Positions 19,871 to 32,915 of a stretch of 64,000 bases of DNA are shown one piece after another. The DNA lies in the NCBI GenBank assembly GCA_002918705.1, contig PQKR01000006.1:1-64000 (forward strand), read 5' to 3'. Under the pieces are notes generated by a model. It had not been told where the DNA came from. It did not search any database and saw only the letters and a list, made by a program, of their open reading frames with translations. The translations under genes were made by a program, and so were the position numbers. Positions within the stretch are counted from its first letter, which is position 1. The number at the start of each line of letters is the position of its first letter. The DNA comes from Escherichia sp. ESNIH1. GTDB lineage: Bacteria > Pseudomonadota > Gammaproteobacteria > Enterobacterales > Enterobacteriaceae.

Positions 19871-20899
19871 TTATTCGTCTTGCTGCACGACCTTGCGCTC
19901 AAGAGCCTTGAGACGCTTGCTCATGTCATCAATATTCATCACCAGCGCTGCTGTTTTTCGCCAGGTTTTATTTGGTTGCAGCGGGATACCTGATGAGTAG
20001 ACGCCCGGTTCAGTAATGGGACGCATCACCATACCCATGCCCGTTACGGTGACCTTATCGCAGATTTCCATGTGACCGTTGATCACGCTCGCACCGCCAA
20101 TCATGCAGTAACGGCCAATTTTTAAACTGCCCGCCATGATGACGCCGCCAGCAACTGCGGTATTGTCGCCAATCACGACGTTATGTGCAATCTGGCACTG
20201 GTTATCAATGATAACGCCGTTGCCAATAATGGTGTCGTCCAGCGCGCCACGGTCAATGGTGGTACATGCGCCGATCTCAACACGATCGCCGACGATCACC
20301 CGACCAAGCTGGGGGATCTTCACCCAGTTGCCGCGATCGTTAGCGTAGCCAAAGCCGTCCGCGCCGATTACGGTGCTGGACTGAATCAGGCAATTTTCAC
20401 CGATCTCAATCTCGTGGTAAATGGTCACGTTGGCCCATAAACGCGAGCCTGCACCAATTTTCGTCTTTTTCCCCACGAAGCAGCCTGCGCCAATCACCAC
20501 GTTATCGCCCAGCACAACCTCTGATTCGATCACCGCGTTTGCGCCGATGGAGACGTTTTGCCCAAGCGTAGCCGTAGGATCGATTACCGCACTGGGGGCG
20601 ATATCCTGTGCCGGCTGCGGCGTGGTATCTAGAATTTGTGCCATCCGGGCATACGTCAGGTAGGGGTTCTTCACTACCAGCGCGGGGCCGTGGGCAAAGG
20701 GAAGGTCGTCCTGCGTCATCACGACAGCAGAGGCCTGGCAAGCCGCCAGATGTTCACGGTATTTTGGATTAACCATGAAGGTGATTTGACCTGCTTTAGC
20801 GGACTGCATGGACGCAACGCCGGTGATGGCGATATCGCCATCACCGTGTAACTCTGCATCCAACTGTTGAGCTAAATCAGACAGTCGAATTGTAGACAT
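19871..20899 (-). CDS. lpxD: UDP-3-O-(3-hydroxymyristoyl)glucosamine N-acyltransferase
   Basis: Third step of lipid A synthesis, N-acylation after LpxC deacetylation. 342 residues (341 in E. coli). N-terminal uridine-binding domain (about 1-100), left-handed beta-helix of hexapeptide repeats (about 105-300) with catalytic His in [10 protein letters not shown] near 240, and a C-terminal helix with ALERKV. Three bases separate it from skp. A 99-base gap before fabZ holds no gene. Confidence 0.97.
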   Translation of the reverse strand: MSTIRLSDLAQQLDAELHGDGDIAITGVASMQSAKAGQITFMVNPKYREHLAACQASAVVMTQDDLPFAHGPALVVKNPYLTYARMAQILDTTPQPAQDIAPSAVIDPTATLGQNVSIGANAVIESEVVLGDNVVIGAGCFVGKKTKIGAGSRLWANVTIYHEIEIGENCLIQSSTVIGADGFGYANDRGNWVKIPQLGRVIVGDRVEIGACTTIDRGALDDTIIGNGVIIDNQCQIAHNVVIGDNTAVAGGVIMAGSLKIGRYCMIGGASVINGHMEICDKVTVTGMGMVMRPITEPGVYSSGIPLQPNKTWRKTAALVMNIDDMSKRLKALERKVVQQDE

Positions 20900-20902
20900 T
20901 AC

Positions 20903-21397
20903 TTATTTAACCTGTTTCAGCACGTCAGCGGTGATGTCTTTCACGTCACTGCTGTTGTAAGCAACGGTATTTGCGTCAACAACCAGATCGATACCCTCGT
21001 CGGCTGCCACTTTCTTCACAGCAGTCTGGATACGATTAACCAGCTTGCCACGCTCTTCGTTGGAACGACGCGCACGATCCTGCTCAAAAGCCTGTGCTTT
21101 CTGAGAGAAAGCCTGGCGCTGAGACATAACGTCTTTTTCCAGCTTGCTACGATCGGAAGCTTTCATCGTTGAGCCGTCACGCTGCAGGCGCTGCATTTTG
21201 CTCTGCAGATCGTTTTCCTGACTCTGCAGTTCGCTGGCGCGGCCTTTGAACTCGTTTTCCAGCGTTTTGGAAACACCGGTAGTCTGAGCGACCTGCTGGA
21301 ACAGGCTGTTCATGTTAACGATCGCAATTTTGTCCGCTGCCTGAGCAGAGGTGACCATCGCTAAACCGAGACCCGCAGCTACTAACCACTTTTTCAC
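20903..21397 (-). CDS. skp: Periplasmic chaperone Skp
   Basis: Trimeric jellyfish-like chaperone that carries unfolded outer-membrane proteins across the periplasm to the BAM complex. 164 residues including a signal peptide ending around AQA (residues 18-20). The long charged helical hairpin (about 45-130) forms the tentacles. It lies directly downstream of bamA, its client-receiving partner. A 115-bp gap between bamA and skp may carry a further promoter, which I could not define. Confidence 0.96.
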   Translation of the reverse strand: MKKWLVAAGLGLAMVTSAQAADKIAIVNMNSLFQQVAQTTGVSKTLENEFKGRASELQSQENDLQSKMQRLQRDGSTMKASDRSKLEKDVMSQRQAFSQKAQAFEQDRARRSNEERGKLVNRIQTAVKKVAADEGIDLVVDANTVAYNSSDVKDITADVLKQVK

Positions 21398-21512
21398 AAT
21401 AAACTCCTTACCATCCCAATGTATCCGAAGATACCTTCTTTGCGTGGCGAGGCGACCTCTCGATCGCCTGCATCAGCGCTACACTACCTGTGCATTCCGT
21501 TGCGAAGAACAA

Positions 21513-23942
<2,430 letters not shown>

Positions 23943-23953
23943 CTAACTAACTC

Positions 23954-25306
23954 TCATAACCGAGAGAAATCATTGAAAAGTGCAAGCCCCATTAACAGCA
24001 CCAGCAGAATTGAGCCAATGCGATAACTAAAGTCTTGAACCCGCTCGGATACCGGCCCGCCTTTTAGCTTCTCTATCGCTAAAAACAGCAGGTGTCCCCC
24101 ATCTAAAACCGGTAGAGGGAACAGGTTGATAATCCCCAGGTTCACGCTGATTAAGGCGAGAAACATAAGGTAGTAGATCAACCCAAACTCCGCAGACATC
24201 CCAGCCCCCTGGGCGATCGAGATCGGCCCGCTGAGGTTGTTCAGTTTGACGTCGCCGGTTATCAATTTCCCCAGCATGCTGACCGTGAGCTTCATCAACT
24301 GCCAGGTTTTACCCGTGGCTTCGACAACGGCATCAAACGGCCCATACTGGCGTACTGTCTTATACTCGTCCGGCAGCGGGATAACCTTTGGCACGACGCC
24401 CGCAAACCCTTCATCCTTGTCGCTACCCGGTTTTGTATCTGGTATCAGCGTTAAAGACAAGGGAGTTCCCTGCCTTTCTATCTCCAGCGCTAATGGCTTA
24501 CCCGGATTATCGCGAACCAGGGTCACAAAGGTCATCCACTGTGTGATTGCCTGACCATCGACTTTAACGATCCTATCGCCAGCTTGCAAACCCGCTTTAC
24601 TTGCCGCCGACCCGGACTGCACTTCTGCCAGCACGGATTCAATCTGTGCCCCGCGCGGCTGGATGCCCAGCGATGCCACCGGATCCTGCTTGTCTGGCTC
24701 GAAAGCCCAGTTGCGCAGGTCCAGCGTCTTCTGCTGGCGGCTATCGCTGCCGAAAGGCGCTACGCTGACGGTGGCCTGCTCATCGCCAATTTTATCCACC
24801 AGCTGCAGACGCACGGCATCCCAGTCTGGCGTTTCGATACCGTCAACGGCTTTAAGTTCCATGCCAGGGGCAATTTGTGCGCTGGCAGCAATGGAGTTGG
24901 GCGTAATTTCACCAACAACCGGACGAACGCCAGGGACACCGATGATGAACACCAGCCAGTAGGCGAAGATAGCAAAGAGGAAGTTGGCCACGGGACCCGC
25001 GGCGATAACGGCGGCGCGCTGGCCGATGGTTTTGTTATTGAAGGCGGTGTGACGCAGCTCTGGGATCACCGGCTCGACGCGTTCATCGAGCATTTTGACA
25101 TAGCCGCCGAGGGGGATGAGGGCGATAACAAATTCGGTGCCCTGCTTGTCGGTGCGTCGCCAGAGCGCTTTGCCAAAACCGATGGAAAAGCGCTCAACCC
25201 GGACGCCGCAGCGGCGAGCAACCCAGAAATGGCCAAACTCGTGCACGGTAATCAGCACGCCCAGCGCAACAATAAACGCTGCCAGATTCCAGAGAATGCT
25301 CAGCAT
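23954..25306 (-). CDS. rseP: Site-2 protease RseP
   Basis: Intramembrane zinc protease that cleaves anti-sigma factor RseA after DegS, releasing sigmaE. 450 residues, as in E. coli. Zinc motif HEFGH is in the first membrane segment near residue 22; the third ligand is in LPVLDGGH near residue 400. Two periplasmic PDZ domains lie between (about 115-310). It sits next to bamA and downstream of cdsA, so the sensor pathway for misfolded OMPs and the insertase are in the same transcription unit. Confidence 0.97.
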   Translation of the reverse strand: MLSILWNLAAFIVALGVLITVHEFGHFWVARRCGVRVERFSIGFGKALWRRTDKQGTEFVIALIPLGGYVKMLDERVEPVIPELRHTAFNNKTIGQRAAVIAAGPVANFLFAIFAYWLVFIIGVPGVRPVVGEITPNSIAASAQIAPGMELKAVDGIETPDWDAVRLQLVDKIGDEQATVSVAPFGSDSRQQKTLDLRNWAFEPDKQDPVASLGIQPRGAQIESVLAEVQSGSAASKAGLQAGDRIVKVDGQAITQWMTFVTLVRDNPGKPLALEIERQGTPLSLTLIPDTKPGSDKDEGFAGVVPKVIPLPDEYKTVRQYGPFDAVVEATGKTWQLMKLTVSMLGKLITGDVKLNNLSGPISIAQGAGMSAEFGLIYYLMFLALISVNLGIINLFPLPVLDGGHLLFLAIEKLKGGPVSERVQDFSYRIGSILLVLLMGLALFNDFSRL

Positions 25307-25317
25307 AAAATCATCCG

Positions 25318-26175
25318 TTAAATCGTCCCAAAGACCAGCAGCAGCAGGCAGGCAAACACCGGTACCGCCGCCGTCAGGCTGTCGATACGATCGAGAATAC
25401 CGCCATGTCCTGGAATAAGGTGACCGCTATCTTTGATACCGGCTTCACGCTTAAACATGCTTTCGGTAAGGTCGCCCAGCACCGAGGCCAGCGCCGCGAC
25501 AACGGAGCAGATCAGCAGCGTAGAGAGCGTCACCTCAAGGTTCGCCCAGACGCCATAGCCCCAGGAGATCACCGCCGCGGTAAACAGGCCGCCGATAAAG
25601 CCTTGCCAGGTTTTCCCCGGCGACACCTTCGGCGCCAGCTTGTGCTTGCCGAACAGCTTGCCGAACATGTACGCGCCGGAATCCGCGCCCCAGACGAGGA
25701 TCATGACGTAGAGCAGCCACAGCGCACCGCTGTAGTGGTTGTCGTCATAGTGCCAGGCCCGCAGCGCCAGCATGCCCCAGAAAAAGGGAACGATGGTCAG
25801 AATGCCAAACAGCAGGCGCAGCGCCTTAGAGTGACGCCACAGCGCCGCCGAGGCGGGATAGAACAGCACCAGCAGCAGCGCGGCGATCCACCAGCCCAGC
25901 GACGCCCACAGCGAGCCTTCAACCAGCGGCTGATGGACGTTGTGGTGATACTCCGGGATCGTAAACAGCATCACCGCCAATAGCAGGCCGCAGAGCACGG
26001 CCAGCCATACCCGCTGCGTGCGTGAAGTAAAGCCGCTAAGCTGGCCCCACTCCCAGGCGGCCAGCATACAGACCGCGAGCGTGACCAGAGCAAACCCCAC
26101 CGGGGGGAGTAAAAATAGCGCCGCAATGACGACGGGTATTAATACAAAAGCAGAAATCAGGCGATACTTCAGCAA
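25318..26175 (-). CDS. cdsA: Phosphatidate cytidylyltransferase
   Basis: Makes CDP-diacylglycerol from CTP and phosphatidate, the branch point to all phospholipids. 285 residues with about eight membrane segments. The CDS signature (S-x3-R-x4-K-D-x4-I-PGHGG-x-LDR-D) is seen near the C terminus as [20 protein letters not shown] followed by GILDRIDS. Twelve bases downstream of uppS. Confidence 0.97.
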   Translation of the reverse strand: MLKYRLISAFVLIPVVIAALFLLPPVGFALVTLAVCMLAAWEWGQLSGFTSRTQRVWLAVLCGLLLAVMLFTIPEYHHNVHQPLVEGSLWASLGWWIAALLLVLFYPASAALWRHSKALRLLFGILTIVPFFWGMLALRAWHYDDNHYSGALWLLYVMILVWGADSGAYMFGKLFGKHKLAPKVSPGKTWQGFIGGLFTAAVISWGYGVWANLEVTLSTLLICSVVAALASVLGDLTESMFKREAGIKDSGHLIPGHGGILDRIDSLTAAVPVFACLLLLVFGTI

Positions 26176-26187
26176 AAGCTACCCCCA

Positions 26188-26946
26188 TCAGGCTTTGTCG
26201 CCACCAGGCTCGGTGCCGCCGAAACGACGCTCTCGATTGGCAAAGGCATGCAGCGCACCTTCAAAGTCTTGTTCATCGAAATCAGGCCAAAGAACATCCG
26301 TGAAGTAAAGTTCAGCATAGGCAATTTGCCACAGCAAAAAGTTACTGATGCGGTGCTCCCCCCCTGTCCTTATCACTAAATCCACTGGAGCCAGTTCATG
26401 CATGCAGATTTGCTTACTCAGCGCCTCTTCATCAATTTGGTCCGGGCGTAACAGCCCTTCTTGTACCTGTACCGCTAACTGCTGTACTCCCTGAATAATA
26501 TCCCAACGTCCGCCATAATTCGCGGCGATATTCAGCGTCAGGCCGCTATTTTGCGCGGTTAACGCCTCCGCTTTGCGAATGCGCTCTTGCAGACGTGAGT
26601 TAAAACGGCTGGTGTCACCGATGACGCGCAGGCGTACATTGTGACGGTGCAGGCTTTTTACTTCGCTATCCAGCGCCCACACAAACAGCTCCATCAGCGC
26701 GCTGACCTCCTGCGCCGGACGGTTCCAGTTCTCACTGCTAAAAGCATACAGCGTTAGCGCATCAATGCCGTGGTTCGCAGCATAGGAGACTGCGCGGCGG
26801 ACGGACTTCGCTCCGGCTTTATGTCCAAAGGCTCGTATCTTCCCTTGTCTTTTTGCCCAGCGACCATTGCCATCCATAATTATCGCCACATGGCGGCAGC
26901 CATGCGCTGGCAAATTCTCGCTTAAAGGAAGGTTCATTGACAACAT
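26188..26946 (-). CDS. uppS: Undecaprenyl-diphosphate synthase
   Basis: Cis-prenyltransferase (also ispU) that extends FPP to C55-PP, the lipid carrier for peptidoglycan and O-antigen. 252 residues (253 in E. coli). [10 protein letters not shown] with catalytic Asp near residue 26 and the C-terminal [15 protein letters not shown] block are intact. It is the first gene of the uppS-cdsA-rseP-bamA series, and downstream of the putative short RNA and terminator at 27007-27073, so its expression would depend on read-through or on a promoter inside the 60 bases before it. Confidence 0.96.
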   Translation of the reverse strand: MLSMNLPLSENLPAHGCRHVAIIMDGNGRWAKRQGKIRAFGHKAGAKSVRRAVSYAANHGIDALTLYAFSSENWNRPAQEVSALMELFVWALDSEVKSLHRHNVRLRVIGDTSRFNSRLQERIRKAEALTAQNSGLTLNIAANYGGRWDIIQGVQQLAVQVQEGLLRPDQIDEEALSKQICMHELAPVDLVIRTGGEHRISNFLLWQIAYAELYFTDVLWPDFDEQDFEGALHAFANRERRFGGTEPGGDKA

Positions 26947-27006
26947 AACGCGTTTTAAGTCCCTGAAAAGGATTTAGCGGTACTCAGAAATACTGAAGCC
27001 TTTACG

Positions 27007-27073
27007 TAAAAAAAGCCGTGTCAAACCACGGCTTACCTGACCGCTTCGGCCCTAAGACCAGCGATCGGGTGGC
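27007..27073 (-). ncRNA. Putative structured small RNA or attenuated leader between dxr and uppS
   Basis: A sigma70-like promoter on the minus strand, TTGTTA (27101-27106), 17 bp, TATAGT (27078-27083), points at a 63-67 nt unit. The unit folds into two consecutive stem-loops. The first has outer arms GATCGCT (27066-27060) with AGCGGTC (27045-27039) and inner arms GGTC/GGCC around a TTAG loop. The second is AGCCGTG/CACGGCT (27033-27027 with 27020-27014) followed by seven T residues, a canonical terminator. No reading frame fits. Either a free small RNA or a leader that terminates before uppS is possible. I do not recognise it as a named family. Confidence 0.6.
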
Positions 27074-27077
27074 GCAG

Positions 27078-27106
27078 ACTATATCACTGAAGCCGAACGC
27101 TAACAA
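27078..27106 (-). promoter_or_regulatory. Promoter in the dxr-uppS gap
   Basis: TTGTTA and TATAGT with the ideal 17-bp spacing, located downstream of the dxr stop codon and so independent of dxr translation. Confidence 0.65.
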
Positions 27107-27133
27107 ATATCACGGCCATTCATGGCAGTAATA

Positions 27134-28333
27134 TCACCGGCTTGCGAGATGGCTCACCTGTTTCAGTGCCGTCTCGCGGGCCAGCGCGTCCACAGCCAGA
27201 ACATCCTCGATGCTCTGCGGTTCGCGCAGATCCATACGTTCTAGTACGGATAGATTAAGGGCAGCGATATCGGTAAAGCGAATGCGCGACGCCAGGAATG
27301 CGGCAACCGTCACCTCATTTGCTGCATTCAGCGCCGTTGTCGCCGCCTGCCCCTGTTCAAACGCCTCCATTGCCAGCTTCAGGCAGGGATAGCGGTCATA
27401 GTCCGGGGCCGCAAAGCTCAACGTGCCGAGCGAGCAAAAATCGAGGGCTTTTACGCCGGAGCTGACGCGATCCGGCCAGGCCATCGTATGGGCAATAGGC
27501 GTGCGCATATCCGGCTCACCCAGCTGCGCTAACACGCTGCCATCCTGATATCGCACCATAGAGTGGATCACCGACTGGGGGTGGATCAGCACTTCCATCT
27601 GGCGGGCAGAGGCGTTAAACAGCCAGCGCGCTTCAATATATTCCAGACCTTTGTTCATCATGGTGGCGGAATCAACGGAGATTTTACGTCCCATTGACCA
27701 GTTCGGATGGCGGCAGGCCTGGTCCGGCGTCATTGCAGCCAGTTCAGACAGCGGCGTCTCACGAAAGGGGCCACCAGACCCGGTAAGCAGAATGGATGCT
27801 ACGCCATTTTGCTCGAGGTCAGCGTACCCCAGGTTGCGCTGGAAGGGTTGCGGTAAACTCTGAAAAATGGCGTTGTGCTCGCTATCCACCGGCAGAAGCT
27901 GCGCCCCACTCTCTTTTACCGCCTCCATAAACAGGCGGCCACAGGTGACCAGCGACTCCTTATTGGCCAGCAGCACGCGCTTCCCGGCGCGGATCGCCGC
28001 CAGGGTCGGCAGCAGGCCAGCCGCCCCGACGATGGCGGCCATCACCTGATCGACTTCGTCCAGCGCGGCCATGTCGCAGGCGGCCTGCTGGCCGCTCAGC
28101 ACCTCGGTACGGCTGCGGTGCTGGGTCAATATCTCGTTGAGTTCGCGGGCGCAGGTGGCGTCATCCATCACCGCATAGCGCGGCGTGAACTCCAGGCACT
28201 GCTCCGCCATGCGGGCCACGTTTTTGCCGGCAACCAGCGCCGTGACGGCAAAGCGATCGGGATTGTGGCGAACCACATCAAGGGTACTGCAACCGATAGA
28301 GCCGGTTGAGCCAAGGAGGGTGAGCTGCTTCAT
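27134..28333 (-). CDS. dxr: 1-deoxy-D-xylulose-5-phosphate reductoisomerase
   Basis: Second enzyme of the MEP isoprenoid pathway, converting DXP to MEP with NADPH; target of fosmidomycin. 399 residues from the ATG at 28331-28333 (398 in E. coli); a longer upstream reading is unsupported. NADPH motif GSTGSIG at residues 7-13; metal ligands in the PVDSEHNA segment (Asp near 150, Glu near 152) and in NKGLEYIEA (Glu near 231). Its product eventually feeds uppS, the next gene. Confidence 0.97.
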   Translation of the reverse strand: MKQLTLLGSTGSIGCSTLDVVRHNPDRFAVTALVAGKNVARMAEQCLEFTPRYAVMDDATCARELNEILTQHRSRTEVLSGQQAACDMAALDEVDQVMAAIVGAAGLLPTLAAIRAGKRVLLANKESLVTCGRLFMEAVKESGAQLLPVDSEHNAIFQSLPQPFQRNLGYADLEQNGVASILLTGSGGPFRETPLSELAAMTPDQACRHPNWSMGRKISVDSATMMNKGLEYIEARWLFNASARQMEVLIHPQSVIHSMVRYQDGSVLAQLGEPDMRTPIAHTMAWPDRVSSGVKALDFCSLGTLSFAAPDYDRYPCLKLAMEAFEQGQAATTALNAANEVTVAAFLASRIRFTDIAALNLSVLERMDLREPQSIEDVLAVDALARETALKQVSHLASR

Positions 28334-28368
28334 GAGAGAGAGATGTCCAAAGGTGGCTGGAGAAGAGC

Positions 28369-28377
28369 AATATAGCA
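28369..28377 (-). promoter_or_regulatory. Extended -10 promoter for dxr
   Basis: TGC followed by TATATT on the minus strand (28377-28369), 36 bases before the dxr start. No strong -35. It follows a long hairpin AAAACGCCG/CGGCGTTTT (about 28378-28426) that may end frr transcription. Confidence 0.45.
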
Positions 28378-28444
28378 AAACGCCGCCAGCAAAAACCCGG
28401 TGGGGCTTCTCTGAACGGCGTTTTGTTTAATCACGTGCGCGGGA

Positions 28445-29002
28445 TCAGAACTGCATCAGTTCCGCTTCTTTTTCCGCCAGCGCCGCATCCACTTTCTTGA
28501 TGGCTGCGTCGGTCAGCTTCTGCACGTCATCCTGGGAACGACGATCTTCATCTTCGCTGATCGCTTTATCTTTCAGCAGCGTTTTCACCTTGTCGTTGGC
28601 ATCACGGCGTACGTTACGGACCGCCACGCGCGCGCCTTCGGCTTCGCCACGCACCACTTTGATCAGGTCTTTACGACGCTCTTCGGTCAGCGGCGGCAGC
28701 GGAACGCGGATGTCGGTGCCGGCAGAGCTTGGGTTCAGGCCGAGGTCAGACGCCATGATGGCCTTCTCAACCGCCGGGCTGAGAGAGCGATCGAACACGT
28801 TGATCTTCAGCGTGCGGGAGTCTTCAACGGTGACGTTAGCCAGCTGGCGCAGCGGCGTCGGGGTACCGTAGTACTCCACTACGATGCCGTCGAGCAGGCT
28901 TGGGGAAGCGCGACCGGTGCGCACTTTGCTGATTTGGGTTTTGAATGCTTCAACGCATTTTTCCATGCGGACTTCGGCATCTTTTCTGATATCGCTAATC
29001 AC
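28445..29002 (-). CDS. frr: Ribosome recycling factor
   Basis: With EF-G splits post-termination ribosomes. 185 residues, as in E. coli. Domain I is the long three-helix bundle (about 1-30 and 105-185), domain II the beta-sandwich in between. Lies downstream of pyrH, as in most Proteobacteria. Confidence 0.97.
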   Translation of the reverse strand: MISDIRKDAEVRMEKCVEAFKTQISKVRTGRASPSLLDGIVVEYYGTPTPLRQLANVTVEDSRTLKINVFDRSLSPAVEKAIMASDLGLNPSSAGTDIRVPLPPLTEERRKDLIKVVRGEAEGARVAVRNVRRDANDKVKTLLKDKAISEDEDRRSQDDVQKLTDAAIKKVDAALAEKEAELMQF

Positions 29003-29111
29003 GTTACGAATCCTTGAAAACTTGTCTCAGGCAGACCATACGCCAGCACGCCCTAAAGGTGTGCTAAGTATAGCCCCGTTTAATCTCTGACACGCTAAAA
29101 GGTGTCTGATA

Positions 29112-29137
29112 AGAACCGCTTTACTGTTAAAGCGGAA
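29112..29137 (-). terminator. Hairpin between pyrH and frr
   Basis: Perfect 8-bp stem CCGCTTTA/TAAAGCGG (29116-29135) followed on the minus strand by TTCTTAT. Probably a partial terminator after pyrH. Confidence 0.6.
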
Positions 29138-29165
29138 TCTTACCTCTATTTGTTGATGACGGAAA

Positions 29166-29891
29166 TTACTCCGTGATCAAAGTGCCCTCTTTTTCACCCA
29201 TTACCACGCGGCGCAGCGCGCCTGGCTTGTTCATGTTGAAAACACGAATCGGCAGCTTGTGGTCACGGGCCAGGGTAAAGGCCGCCAGATCCATTACCTT
29301 CAGCTCTTTATCCAGCACTTCGCTGTAGCTCAGCTGATCGTACATGGTAGCAGCCGGATCTTTTGCCGGATCGGCAGTAAACACGCCGTCTACCTTGGTC
29401 GCCTTCAGCACCACGTCCGCTTCGATCTCGATCCCGCGCAGGCAGGCTGCGGAGTCGGTGGTAAAGAACGGGTTACCGGTACCGGCGGAGAGGATCACCA
29501 CCCGGTTGTTACGCAGCAGGCTGATAGCTTCAGCCCAGCTGTAGTTATCACACACGCCATTCAGCGGAATAGCGGACATCAGGCGGGCGTTCACATAGGC
29601 GCGGTGGAGCGCATCACGCATTGCCAGGCCGTTCATGACCGTTGCCAGCATACCCATGTGGTCGCCCACTACGCGGTTCATCCCCGCTTTCGCCAGACCC
29701 GCGCCACGGAAAAGGTTACCACCACCAATGACGACGCCCACCTGGATGCCTAACTCCACCAGCTCTTTGATCTCCTGAGCCATGCGGTCGAGGATGCTTG
29801 CGTCAATACCGAAGCCTTCGGTGCCCTGTAACGCTTCGCCGCTGAGCTTAAGCAGGATGCGTTTATAGACGGGTTTTGCATTGGTAGCCAT
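29166..29891 (-). CDS. pyrH: Uridylate kinase
   Basis: UMP kinase of the amino-acid-kinase fold, phosphorylating UMP to UDP; hexameric, activated by GTP and inhibited by UTP. 241 residues. KLSGEALQG near residue 15 and the GGGNLFRG loop near 55 bind phosphates; the [11 protein letters not shown] stretch contributes to the UMP site. Confidence 0.97.
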   Translation of the reverse strand: MATNAKPVYKRILLKLSGEALQGTEGFGIDASILDRMAQEIKELVELGIQVGVVIGGGNLFRGAGLAKAGMNRVVGDHMGMLATVMNGLAMRDALHRAYVNARLMSAIPLNGVCDNYSWAEAISLLRNNRVVILSAGTGNPFFTTDSAACLRGIEIEADVVLKATKVDGVFTADPAKDPAATMYDQLSYSEVLDKELKVMDLAAFTLARDHKLPIRVFNMNKPGALRRVVMGEKEGTLITE

Positions 29892-29973
29892 GATTCTTTC
29901 CTGAGACGTTCAACGATTGAGAGGGGGTTAATTCCGGATACAACGTTTGTAGTATACAGCTTACGCTGAATAC

Positions 29974-30004
29974 AAAAAGAAGCCGCCCTCAGGCGGCTTC
30001 TTTC
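29974..30004 (-). terminator. tsf terminator
   Basis: Stem of 9 bp GAAGCCGCC/GGCGGCTTC around TGAG on the minus strand (29979-30000), extended by A-T pairs and followed by TTTTTGT, 8 bases after the tsf stop. Confidence 0.88.
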
Positions 30005-30011
30005 AGACCAC

Positions 30012-30863
30012 TTAAGACTGCTTGGACATGGCAGCAACTTCTGCTGCGAAGTCAGTCTCAACTTTCTCGATGCCTTCACCCACTTCGAAACGGATGAAGT
30101 TAGTGACGTCAGCGTTGTGCTCTTTCAGCAGCTGAGCAACGGTTTTGCTCGGATCCATAACGAACGGCTGGCCGGTCAGAGAGACTTCGCCGGTGAATTT
30201 CTTCATGCGGCCTTCAACCATCTTCTCTGCGATCTCTTTCGGCTTACCGGACTGCATGGCGATGTCCAGCTGAACCTGGTACTCTTTCTCTACCACTTCA
30301 GCAGACACGTCTTCCGGCTTAACGAACTCAGGCTTGCTTGCAGCAACGTGCATTGCCAGCTGTTTCACCAGCTCTTCGTCAGCGCCGGTAGCCGCGATCA
30401 GAACGCCGATGCGCGCGCCGTGCAGGTAAGAGCCCAGCACGTCGCCTTCGAGGGTAGCAACGCGGCGAATGTTGATGTTCTCACCAATCTTCGCAACCAG
30501 CGCTACGCGCTCTTCTTCGAACTGTGCTTTCAGCACTTCAACGTCGGTAACTTTGCCAGCAACTGCTGCATCCAGAACCTTGTTAGCGAACGCCTGGAAA
30601 CCAGCGTCTTTTGCAACGAAGTCGGTCTGGCAGTTAACTTCCAGAATCACGCCGTAGTTGCCGTCGATTTTGGTGATGATTACGCCGTCAGCAGCAACGT
30701 TACCTGCTTTTTTCGCCGCTTTGATCGCACCAGACTTACGCATGTTTTCGATTGCCAGCTCGATGTCGCCGTTCGCTTCGGTCAGCGCTTTTTTGCAATC
30801 CATCATGCCAGCGCCAGTACGCTCGCGCAGCTCTTTTACCAGGGATGCGGTAATTTCAGCCAT
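30012..30863 (-). CDS. tsf: Elongation factor Ts
   Basis: Nucleotide-exchange factor for EF-Tu. 283 residues. N-terminal UBA-like domain (about 1-55) with the [20 protein letters not shown] signature, then the core with TDFVAKD near residues 80-86, which inserts into EF-Tu to displace magnesium. Cotranscribed with rpsB, but a strong intergenic hairpin sits between them. Confidence 0.97.
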   Translation of the reverse strand: MAEITASLVKELRERTGAGMMDCKKALTEANGDIELAIENMRKSGAIKAAKKAGNVAADGVIITKIDGNYGVILEVNCQTDFVAKDAGFQAFANKVLDAAVAGKVTDVEVLKAQFEEERVALVAKIGENINIRRVATLEGDVLGSYLHGARIGVLIAATGADEELVKQLAMHVAASKPEFVKPEDVSAEVVEKEYQVQLDIAMQSGKPKEIAEKMVEGRMKKFTGEVSLTGQPFVMDPSKTVAQLLKEHNADVTNFIRFEVGEGIEKVETDFAAEVAAMSKQS

Positions 30864-30920
30864 TCTAAAATCCTCGGAAGATTTGACCTGCCTGGTTCAA
30901 AACCAAACAGCCTTAAAAGT

Positions 30921-30948
30921 GAAAAAGGGGGCCATAAACAGGCCCCCT
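30921..30948 (-). terminator. Attenuator/terminator between rpsB and tsf
   Basis: Stem GGGGGCC/GGCCCCC with a 7-base loop (30927-30947) followed by TTTTT on the minus strand. It would end part of the rpsB transcripts before tsf and so set the S2:EF-Ts ratio. Confidence 0.85.
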
Positions 30949-30999
30949 AACCAAACTCGGTACTACCTGCTCAATAAGGGGCTCAGAGAGCGTGCCTTA

Positions 31000-32048
<1,049 letters not shown>

Positions 32049-32843
32049 ATGGCTATCCCAATTAAGACCCCGGAAGATATCGAAAAAATGCGCGTGGCGG
32101 GCCGCCTCGCTGCAGAAGTGCTGGAGATGATCGAAGCGCACATTAAACCGGGCGTAAGCACCGGCGAACTGGACCGCATCTGCAACGATCACATCGTTAA
32201 CGAGCAGCACGCGGTCTCCGCCAGCCTCGGCTATCACGGCTTCCCGAAATCCGTTTGCATCTCGATTAACGAAGTGGTGTGCCACGGTATTCCTGACGAC
32301 GAGAAACGTCTGAAAGATGGCGATATCGTTAACATCGACGTCACCGTGATCAAAGACGGTTTCCACGGCGACACCTCAAAAATGTTTATCGTTGGCAAGC
32401 CGACCATTCTGGGCGAGCGCCTCTGCCGTGTGACCCAGGAGAGCCTCTACCTGGCGCTGAAGATGGTGAAGCCGGGCATCCGCCTGCGCACCCTTGGCGC
32501 GGCGATCCAGAAGTTTGTCGAAGCGGAAGGCTTCTCCGTGGTGCGCGAGTACTGCGGGCACGGCATTGGCCGTGGCTTCCACGAAGAGCCGCAGGTGCTG
32601 CACTATGATGCTGACGACGGCGGCGTGGTGCTGCAGGCCGGTATGGCCTTCACCATCGAGCCGATGGTCAACGCGGGCGACTACCGTATCCGCACCATGA
32701 AAGATGGCTGGACGGTAAAAACCAAAGACCGAAGCTTGTCGGCGCAGTATGAGCATACTATTGTGGTGACAGATAACGGCTGCGAAATTATGACGCTCCG
32801 CAAGGATGACACCATCCCGGCGATACTCTCGCACAATGAATGA
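32049..32843 (+). CDS. map: Methionine aminopeptidase, type I
   Basis: Removes the initiator methionine from nascent proteins. 264 residues, as in E. coli. Pita-bread fold with metal ligands Asp (two, near residues 97 and 108: NIDVTVIKDGFHGD), His near 171 (GHGIGR), Glu near 204 (FTIEPM) and Glu near 235 (YEHT). Divergent from rpsB and closed by its own terminator, so it is separate from glnD. Confidence 0.97.
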   Translation: MAIPIKTPEDIEKMRVAGRLAAEVLEMIEAHIKPGVSTGELDRICNDHIVNEQHAVSASLGYHGFPKSVCISINEVVCHGIPDDEKRLKDGDIVNIDVTVIKDGFHGDTSKMFIVGKPTILGERLCRVTQESLYLALKMVKPGIRLRTLGAAIQKFVEAEGFSVVREYCGHGIGRGFHEEPQVLHYDADDGGVVLQAGMAFTIEPMVNAGDYRIRTMKDGWTVKTKDRSLSAQYEHTIVVTDNGCEIMTLRKDDTIPAILSHNE

Positions 32844-32845
32844 TA

Positions 32846-32873
32846 AGAAGCCGGCGATTGCCGGCTTTTTTTA
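32846..32873 (+). terminator. map terminator
   Basis: Stem AGCCGGC/GCCGGCT around GATT (32849-32866) followed by seven T. Confidence 0.9.
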
Positions 32874-32915
32874 TGGCGATAGCTTTTACTTATATTGGGG
32901 GCAGCGCAACGCGAT

